DNA of 64,000 bases, from assembly GCF_000003815.2 (NCBI RefSeq), contig NC_049980.1, positions 17,989,831-18,053,830 on the forward strand, written 5' to 3'. A model generated the notes under the pieces. That model saw nothing but the letters and a program-made list of their open reading frames with translations, was not told where the DNA came from and searched no databases. This DNA comes from Branchiostoma floridae. Its lineage: Eukaryota; Chordata; Leptocardii; Amphioxiformes; Branchiostomatidae. Each line of letters starts with the position of its first letter. Positions within the stretch are counted from its first letter, which is position 1. The position numbers were made by a program, and so were the translations under genes. Below, in pieces: positions 61,801 to 64,000 of this stretch.

Positions 61801-63953
61801 GTAGGTCTTCTCTGGCCTGGTGGTCTCAGGGTAGGTGCTCTCTGGCCTGGTGGTCTCAGGGTAGGTGCTCTCTGGCCTGGTGGTCTCAGGGTAGGTGCTC
61901 TCTGGCCTGGTGGTCTCAGGGTAGGTGCTCTCTGGCCTGGTGGTCTCAGGGTAGGTGCTCTCTGGCCTGGTGGTCTCAGGGTAAGTGCTCTCTGGCCTGG
62001 TGGTCTCAGGGTAGGTACTCTCTGGCCTGGTGGTCTCAGGGTAGGTGCTCTCTGGCCTGGTGGTCTCAGGGTAGGTGCTCTCTGGCCTGGTGGTCTCAGG
62101 GTAGGTGCTCTCTGACCTGGTGGTCTCAGGGTAGGTGCTCTCTGGCCTGGTGGTCTCTGGAGTTGTTGTAGAAGAGGGAGTTGTAACCTTCCTGGGTGTT
62201 TTGTATGTTGTTGTCTCTGGCTTGGTGGTATAGATCTCAGGCTTGGTTGTGGTAATGGTTCCTGTTGTCTCAACAAGTGGAGTTGTTGTGATGGTTGAGG
62301 TTGTGCACAGGTGTGAGCAGGTTAGCTTGTTGTTGTAGCAAGTACACATTGTGCATTCATCTATCTGCTTAGTGCTGCCAGCCTAGGAAGTACCCAAGAG
62401 ATAAGTTATTTCCATTGAAATCTATCTAAAATACGTAAAATGTAAACAGGATACCTTCTATCAAAGTAAGCTGAGTACTAGTATTTTTCAACAAATTCGG
62501 TATACACCGGGTATGGAATAAATATTGACTTTCTAATTTCCATTATATATTTCATAAGGGGGCAGAACATCAGCTTATAAGATGATACTGACAAATGATT
62601 TTTATGAATAGCATATCAAGAATCTAAAAAAATGGAGGGAAACATACCGGTACAATGACTCCTTCTTCTGTCCTGCAGTCACATTCTGCTGGCTTGATAC
62701 ACCTGTCCCTGTCCATCCTTACATACCCAGCAGGGCAGGGTGGACACTCCCCACATGTTGGTACACAGGCCTTAGGATCTCCATATGCACACTGGGTGAT
62801 CTTGGTCCGGTAACAGTGGCACACTTCATCACACTTGAAGGAGCACCTGTAGACCCTCTCTGCACATTCAGCTGAAAAAGAAAACATTTTTCAAACCCCA
62901 ATATTTGGCATACTTTCTGGATGCATTGCTCCAGTTTTACCAAACTTCTAAGTAAATTAAGATGCAATGTATAATGTACATCATTTCATCTTTGAAAAAA
63001 AAAGTGGTTTGAATGCATGTTAAAAATTTATCTATCTAAGATATCAGTAACTTACTTGTGGTCCAGCTCTCAGGCTTGGTGGTCCAAGTCTCAGGCTTGG
63101 TGGTCCATGTTTCAGGCTTTGTAGTCTGTGTCTCTGGTTTGGTGGTCCATGTCTCAGGTACTGTTGTGTACTCCTCAGGACGTGTGGTAGTACCAGGTGT
63201 TGTTACCTTCCTTGGTGTACGATAGGTGGTTGTCTCTGTCTCTGGTGTTGTAGTAGTTTGTGGTTTGGTGACAGTTGTGCTGACAACAACTGGTGTTGTT
63301 GTGGTGCAGAAATTCTTGCATTTAAGTTGGTTGTTGTGGCACTCACATATGTTACAGGAGTCTATTTGCTTCTTCTCTCCAGCCTAAGAAAAGGTATAAG
63401 AAGATTGTGAGAAGTTGCTGACATGAAACAATCAAGAGAGTTTCTCATTCAACTGTAATTTTAGTATACTAAAATAAGTGATCATGACAGGTTTCTTTTT
63501 CATCTTTCCTGCACATCAGGGGTTCAAAAAAAGGATTACTAGTCATTTCAAGAGTGTAGTGGCTTACATATGGATGATTCTTTGTATCTTTGGCTGTCAT
63601 GCCAAAAATCGTACATCATATTTTATGCAAATTACCAGCTGCGTATCTAGGGGCCAAAACTGACCAGACATACTCAGTGAGAAATGCTTGTATCAGTTAC
63701 CTGCTACTAAAATGCAACACTGTAGACAGAAAGCGAGCTGTCAAGACTACTGGTTACTACATGTACAATAATGAGTGACTGCACTCAACGTACAGGTATA
63801 ACAGTTCCATCTGCTGTAACACATGGACATGTTGTTGGCTTCACACAGTGATCCCTGTCTTTACGGACATATCCAGGTGGGCAAGCTGGGCAAGGACCAC
63901 ATGTTGGAACACATGAGCTCCTATCACCATACACACACTGGGTTATCTTGAAC
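37236..63953 (-). CDS. Giant gel-forming-mucin-like gene, 3' part (5' end off the right edge)
   Basis: About 50 exons; the stop is at 37238-37236 and no start lies in the window. Order 5' to 3': repeated [TIL-like Cys exon + VWC-like/PTS exon] units (63953-55032), CysD (54046-53281), short Thr/Pro exon (53089-52929), TIL/VWC (52681-51742), LDLa (51742-51910), linker (51628-51165), VWD1-C8-TIL (50437-48351), VWD2-C8-TIL (48102-46154), VWC (45768-45348), VWD3-C8-TIL (45162-42690), VWC (42571-42225), eight small Cys exons (42072-38698), VWC (38567-38085), and cystine knot (37801-37236). Gel-forming mucins are secreted, heavily O-glycosylated and disulphide-linked; VWD and CTCK domains drive multimerisation. 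Exon lengths sum to whole codons within each VWD assembly. A frameshift in exon 52929-53089 is the only break seen. An orthologue of a specific vertebrate mucin cannot be assigned. Confidence 0.88.
38085..38567 (-). CDS. Mucin gene: VWC domain (35-bp exon + 181-bp exon)
   Basis: Exon 38533-38567 (35 bp; CVDSEDNRLP) and exon 38085-38265 (VGHMYTPSDAPCSICECMSD, ending CCKEWICD). The pattern CxxCxC ... CCxxWxC is von Willebrand factor type C. The 35 + 181 bp split is identical to that at 45348-45768, so the two modules are duplicates. Confidence 0.88.
38698..42072 (-). CDS. Mucin gene: chain of eight small Cys-rich exons
   Basis: Exons 41971-42072, 41708-41812, 41430-41531, 41182-41283, 40841-40921, 40473-40613, 39824-39928 and 38698-38814. 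Every one is a multiple of 3 bp (81-141 bp), and most run from VC...C to CC...C, as in VCNPANCPSVSIPFCDTCE and VCRRETCATSVPVCGYGEE. These look like half VWC-type modules in which each exon can be gained, lost or skipped without changing frame. A ladder of small disulphide modules like this is typical near the C-terminus of VWF- and otogelin-like proteins. Confidence 0.82.
39045..39735. mobile_element. TIR element flanked by TTAA
   Basis: Inverted termini AGGCATACTACG ... CGTAGTATGCCT are flanked by TTAA at 39041-39044 and 39736-39739. The TTAA duplication points to a piggyBac- or Kolobok-type non-autonomous element. About 691 bp, no transposase. It lies in the intron between exons 39824-39928 and 38698-38814. 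Confidence 0.75.
42225..45162 (-). CDS. Mucin gene: VWD3-C8-TIL-VWC assembly
   Basis: VWD exons 44972-45162 (CSGFSSRFTTFDGTCYDFDG) and 44492-44696 (ending QTEGLCG); C8 exons 43441-43679 and 43127-43271 (CVDWRRPDFC); TIL exon 42690-42866 (EGCFCPAGMVLQGNTCVVPE); 35-bp exon 42537-42571; VWC exon 42225-42396. The VWD-C8-TIL exons total 957 bp, a whole number of codons. The half-motif GLCG is present but the first Cys of CGLCG is replaced by Glu-Gly. A fold-back transposon lies in the intron at 43744-44398. Confidence 0.9.
43744..44398. mobile_element. Long-armed fold-back (palindromic) element
   Basis: The left arm starts CTTATGGTTTCAGGATCGGC and the right arm ends in its inverse. The arms are about 300 bp each with few mismatches, separated by an AT-rich centre near 44030-44100. 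Non-coding; a MITE or fold-back element. Target duplication unclear. Confidence 0.85.
45348..45768 (-). CDS. Mucin gene: VWC module (35-bp + 181-bp exons) between VWD2 and VWD3
   Basis: Exons 45734-45768 (AVCTDDTGAGRK) and 45348-45528 (IGDSWVPHSTPCSTCECMGP, ending CCSSWSCD). VWC-type Cys pattern. Same exon sizes as the C-terminal VWC at 38085-38567, and the small exon also matches 42537-42571. Confidence 0.87.
46154..48102 (-). CDS. Mucin gene: VWD2-C8-TIL assembly with GDPH motif
   Basis: VWD exons 47888-48102 (GFGDPHYVTFDGVYYPYQGN) and 47544-47733 (ending RTKGLCG); C8 exons 47057-47262 (TCNNDPRDEF onward) and 46718-46871 (CMDWRSDSLC); TIL exon 46154-46336 (CFCPDGTVWSNNNC). The exons total 948 bp. 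The GDPH sequence near 48074-48085 matches the autocatalytic Asp-Pro cleavage site known in MUC2 and MUC5AC VWD4 domains. It follows the first TIL directly, with no VWC in between. Confidence 0.92.
48351..50437 (-). CDS. Mucin gene: VWD1-C8-TIL assembly with CGLCG motif
   Basis: VWD exons 50321-50437 (GFETFDGCTYNYEVCSHFLA), 49963-50188 and 49577-49720 (DKTCGLCGVYNERTSDDL); C8 exons 49311-49433 and 48857-49050 (CVLNWRSPVRC); TIL exon 48351-48530 (CFCPDDMVLRGGICVKPEQC). Total 984 bp. This is the only one of the three VWD domains with the full CGLCG motif linked to disulphide assembly in VWF and mucins. Confidence 0.92.
50683..51088. mobile_element. PIF/Harbinger-type MITE, copy 2
   Basis: Same termini and interior as 35568-36007, with a deletion of about 35 bp, flanked by TTA on both sides (50680-50682, 51089-51091). 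The different TWA duplications of the two copies fix the element ends. It lies in a mucin intron. Confidence 0.87.
51165..51628 (-). CDS. Mucin gene: Thr/Pro linker and Cys-rich exons before VWD1
   Basis: Exons 51560-51628 (TTPPPTTTMVRTTRPTVVTT), 51346-51427 (ERACWYNNQRYSPGDERSCG) and 51165-51217 (CSEDYTWDCNKELC). A short O-glycosylation-prone linker followed by a small VWC-like Cys module. Confidence 0.8.
51742..52681 (-). CDS. Mucin gene: TIL/VWC segment and LDL-receptor class A domain
   Basis: Exons 52527-52681 (CCPGVTDLSKCPVCAEGEVC, ending ECPCKDGDVMKK), 52187-52293 (WKEDSGCTTCMCLNGEVDC) and 51742-51910. The last exon ends a VWC (GECCPSC) and then reads CPADGKCIPQKWWCDGTPDC followed by SKGEDEKDC, a complete LDLa module with the Ca-binding D-x-D/E cluster. 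An LDLa inside a gel-forming-mucin-like chain is unusual. Confidence 0.88.
52929..53089 (-). CDS. Mucin gene: Thr/Pro exon with apparent 1-bp frameshift
   Basis: The exon begins in frame (TTVTPPQTTVPEKTVPETTV) but then runs to an in-exon TGA. One frame over, the second half reads SPETTETTTVTVTMRKGTTP and joins the next exon in the right phase. The shift falls at or near the G-run 52999-53002 on the plus strand, consistent with a one-base homopolymer miscall or a real lesion. Confidence 0.75.
53281..54046 (-). CDS. Mucin gene: CysD (WxxW) domain
   Basis: Exons 53848-54046 (EVCAWTLWLNCDYPTPMKSG, then DTESIQNL and IHRVECRT) and 53281-53426 (TGQNVKATVDEGCICKHSPN, then CYDYEVRFLCC). This is the Mucin2_WxxW/CysD fold: WTxW, GDxE, ECR, QxV and YEVRxLCC in order. 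CysD domains are thought to make non-covalent cross-links between gel mucins. The Trp that is normally C-mannosylated is present. Confidence 0.93.
54097..54925. mobile_element. DNA transposon with CAGTCAAACCTG termini, second copy type
   Basis: TIRs CAGTCAAACCTGCCCAAGAC and the inverse of CAGTCAAACCTGCCCGAGCG are followed by GACCAC repeats (ggtcgctgagaag motifs at both ends), flanked by TA. About 829 bp; shares the terminal core with 6381-7287 but not the interior. No transposase frame supported. It lies in a mucin intron. Confidence 0.82.
55032..55902 (-). repeat. Mucin PTS unit 5 (TTRPEQTYPE array)
   Basis: Coding exons 55752-55902 (VWC-like start KVTVGDCMMCTCENNNLQC, then TTSTTTTSTTTTGYKTPRKV) and 55032-55643. 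The second exon is a 30-bp tandem repeat, about 18 copies of PETTRPE(Q/K)TY, ending TPRKVTTPG. Thr/Pro-rich O-glycosylation region of the mucin. Confidence 0.9.
56495..56718 (-). CDS. Mucin TIL-like Cys exon before PTS unit 5
   Basis: A 224-bp exon: ECKQRVYGCSFRCEETCHCY ... CVPTCGECPPCPKGYIRKDR, then HCVKPTQCDCITANGVIVP. The end (CPxGYxRKDxxxCVKPTxCxC) is TIL-like, as in VWF; the following exon supplies a VWC-like half. Confidence 0.9.
56996..58124 (-). repeat. Mucin PTS unit 4 (TTRPETY array)
   Basis: One 1129-bp coding exon. It starts ANTKKYVDRCTICECKDNKM (VWC-like), then about 40 copies of a 21-bp repeat TTRPETY/TTKPETY in three blocks separated by FKTPRKVTTPG and YKTPRKVTTPS. Confidence 0.92.
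58443..58666 (-). CDS. Mucin TIL-like Cys exon before PTS unit 4
   Basis: 224 bp: CKKRVYGCAFRCEETCHCYR ... CVPTCGPCPACPPGYVRKDQ, then HCVKPTECGCITPDGQIVP. Same length and Cys spacing as its sister exons. Confidence 0.9.
58808..60454 (-). repeat. Mucin PTS unit 3 (TTRPEVTEPEKTYPE array)
   Basis: Coding exons 59344-60454 and 58808-59017. The VWC-like start AGTSVKVGNCKVCTCYNNRL is followed by about 20 copies of a 45-bp, 15-residue repeat, bounded by YKTPRKVTTPS and YRTPRKVTTPG; the array resumes in the second exon for three more units. A variant ERTYPE unit recurs 270 bp apart (six units), showing a higher-order duplication. Confidence 0.92.
60731..60954 (-). CDS. Mucin TIL-like Cys exon before PTS unit 3
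   Basis: 224 bp: ECQKRVYGCSFKCEETCHCY ... CVPTCGECPQCPKGYIRKDL, then HCVKPTKCDCITEDGVIIP. Confidence 0.9.
61015..61165. repeat. Intronic minisatellite (CCTGTCC-TGTTGAACATC units)
   Basis: Imperfect tandem copies of AACCCTGTCCTCTGTGTTGA followed by ACATC and spacer, about four copies. Non-coding, in the intron between PTS unit 2 and the Cys exon before PTS unit 3. Confidence 0.75.
61248..62392 (-). repeat. Mucin PTS unit 2 (TTRPESTYPE array)
   Basis: One 1145-bp coding exon: VWC-like start KQIDECTMCTCYNNKLTC, YKTPRKVTTPSSTTT, about 24 copies of the 30-bp repeat (5' part Ser-type TTRPESTYPE, 3' part Lys-type TTRPEKTYPE), a second YKTPRKVTTPS and a looser PETYTT tail. Confidence 0.92.
62648..62871 (-). 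CDS. Mucin TIL-like Cys exon before PTS unit 2
   Basis: 224 bp: ECAERVYRCSFKCDEVCHCY ... CVPTCGECPPCPAGYVRMDR, then RCIKPAECDCRTEEGVIVP. Confidence 0.9.
63056..63383 (-). repeat. Mucin PTS unit 1 (short, TTKPETW)
   Basis: A 328-bp coding exon: KQIDSCNICECHNNQLKC, Thr-rich linker, YRTPRKVTTPG, then five or six loose TTKPETW/Q units. Shortest and Trp-containing; the least expanded array. Confidence 0.88.
63794..63953 (-). CDS. Mucin TIL-like Cys exon at right edge, split by an extra intron
   Basis: Reads FKITQCVYGDRSSCVPTCGP, then CPPGYVRKDRDHCVKPTTCP and VTADGTVIP. In its four sisters the exon continues upstream through CHCYR without a break; here a CACTGCAG acceptor cuts it at 63953. The preceding exon would lie beyond the window. 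Confidence 0.75.
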
Positions 63954-64000
63954 CTGCAGTGGAGGTGAATGTATACATCTTAGTTCAATTAAATGGCATA

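Noticed and set aside
61251-62276. Minus-strand frame rich in RAPTLRPPGQ
   Set aside because: Out-of-frame reading of the same repeat that encodes TTRPESTYPE in the spliced frame.
55032-62392. CRISPR-like regular repeats
   Set aside because: The repeats are contiguous coding units without unique spacers, inside spliced eukaryotic exons.

Overview
The window looks like a stretch of a lancelet (amphioxus, Branchiostoma-type) or closely related invertebrate deuterostome genome. Genes have many short exons with GT-AG introns, TTAGGG telomere-type repeats occur inside it, and the gene content (VLR-like LRR-Ig receptors, a GPI-phospholipase D very close in length to the vertebrate enzyme, and a large gel-forming-mucin-like gene with CysD, VWD and cystine-knot domains) fits that group. 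The species name is an inference; the gene calls come from translated exons with matching splice phases.

Left third (1-29.2 kb): four paralogous minus-strand genes (here A-D) encode signal peptide, LRRNT, leucine-rich repeats, LRRCT and one Ig-like domain, all with the same seven-exon plan. Gene A is cut by the left edge; B ends at 2806, C at 15791, D at 25001. A plus-strand 22-exon GPLD1 gene (8073-24688, 837 codons) sits among them. Gene C lies entirely inside GPLD1 intron 12 on the opposite strand, B and GPLD1 are head to head, and D and GPLD1 are tail to tail. C and D end in GPI-signal-like hydrophobic tails, so a GPI-cleaving enzyme is interleaved with genes for its possible substrates. 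B lacks such a tail. A, B and D share a short upstream promoter-like element.

Middle (29.2-37.2 kb): a gene-poor stretch with a composite interstitial telomeric repeat (30.34-30.94 kb), the C-terminal exons of an unrecognised single-pass membrane protein (34.2-35.5 kb), a degenerate copy of one of its exons (31.1 kb), and a MITE with a 3-bp TWA target duplication.

Right part (37.2-64 kb): one very large minus-strand secreted mucin-like gene whose 5' end lies beyond the right edge. From 5' to 3' it has at least five [TIL-like Cys exon + VWC-like/PTS repeat] units, a CysD (WxxW) domain, a short Thr/Pro linker with an apparent 1-bp frameshift, a TIL/VWC segment, an LDL-receptor class A domain, three VWD-C8-TIL assemblies, a chain of eight small Cys-rich exons, a VWC domain and a C-terminal cystine knot. 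Its introns hold several terminal-inverted-repeat elements. No rRNA, tRNA or CRISPR was seen.
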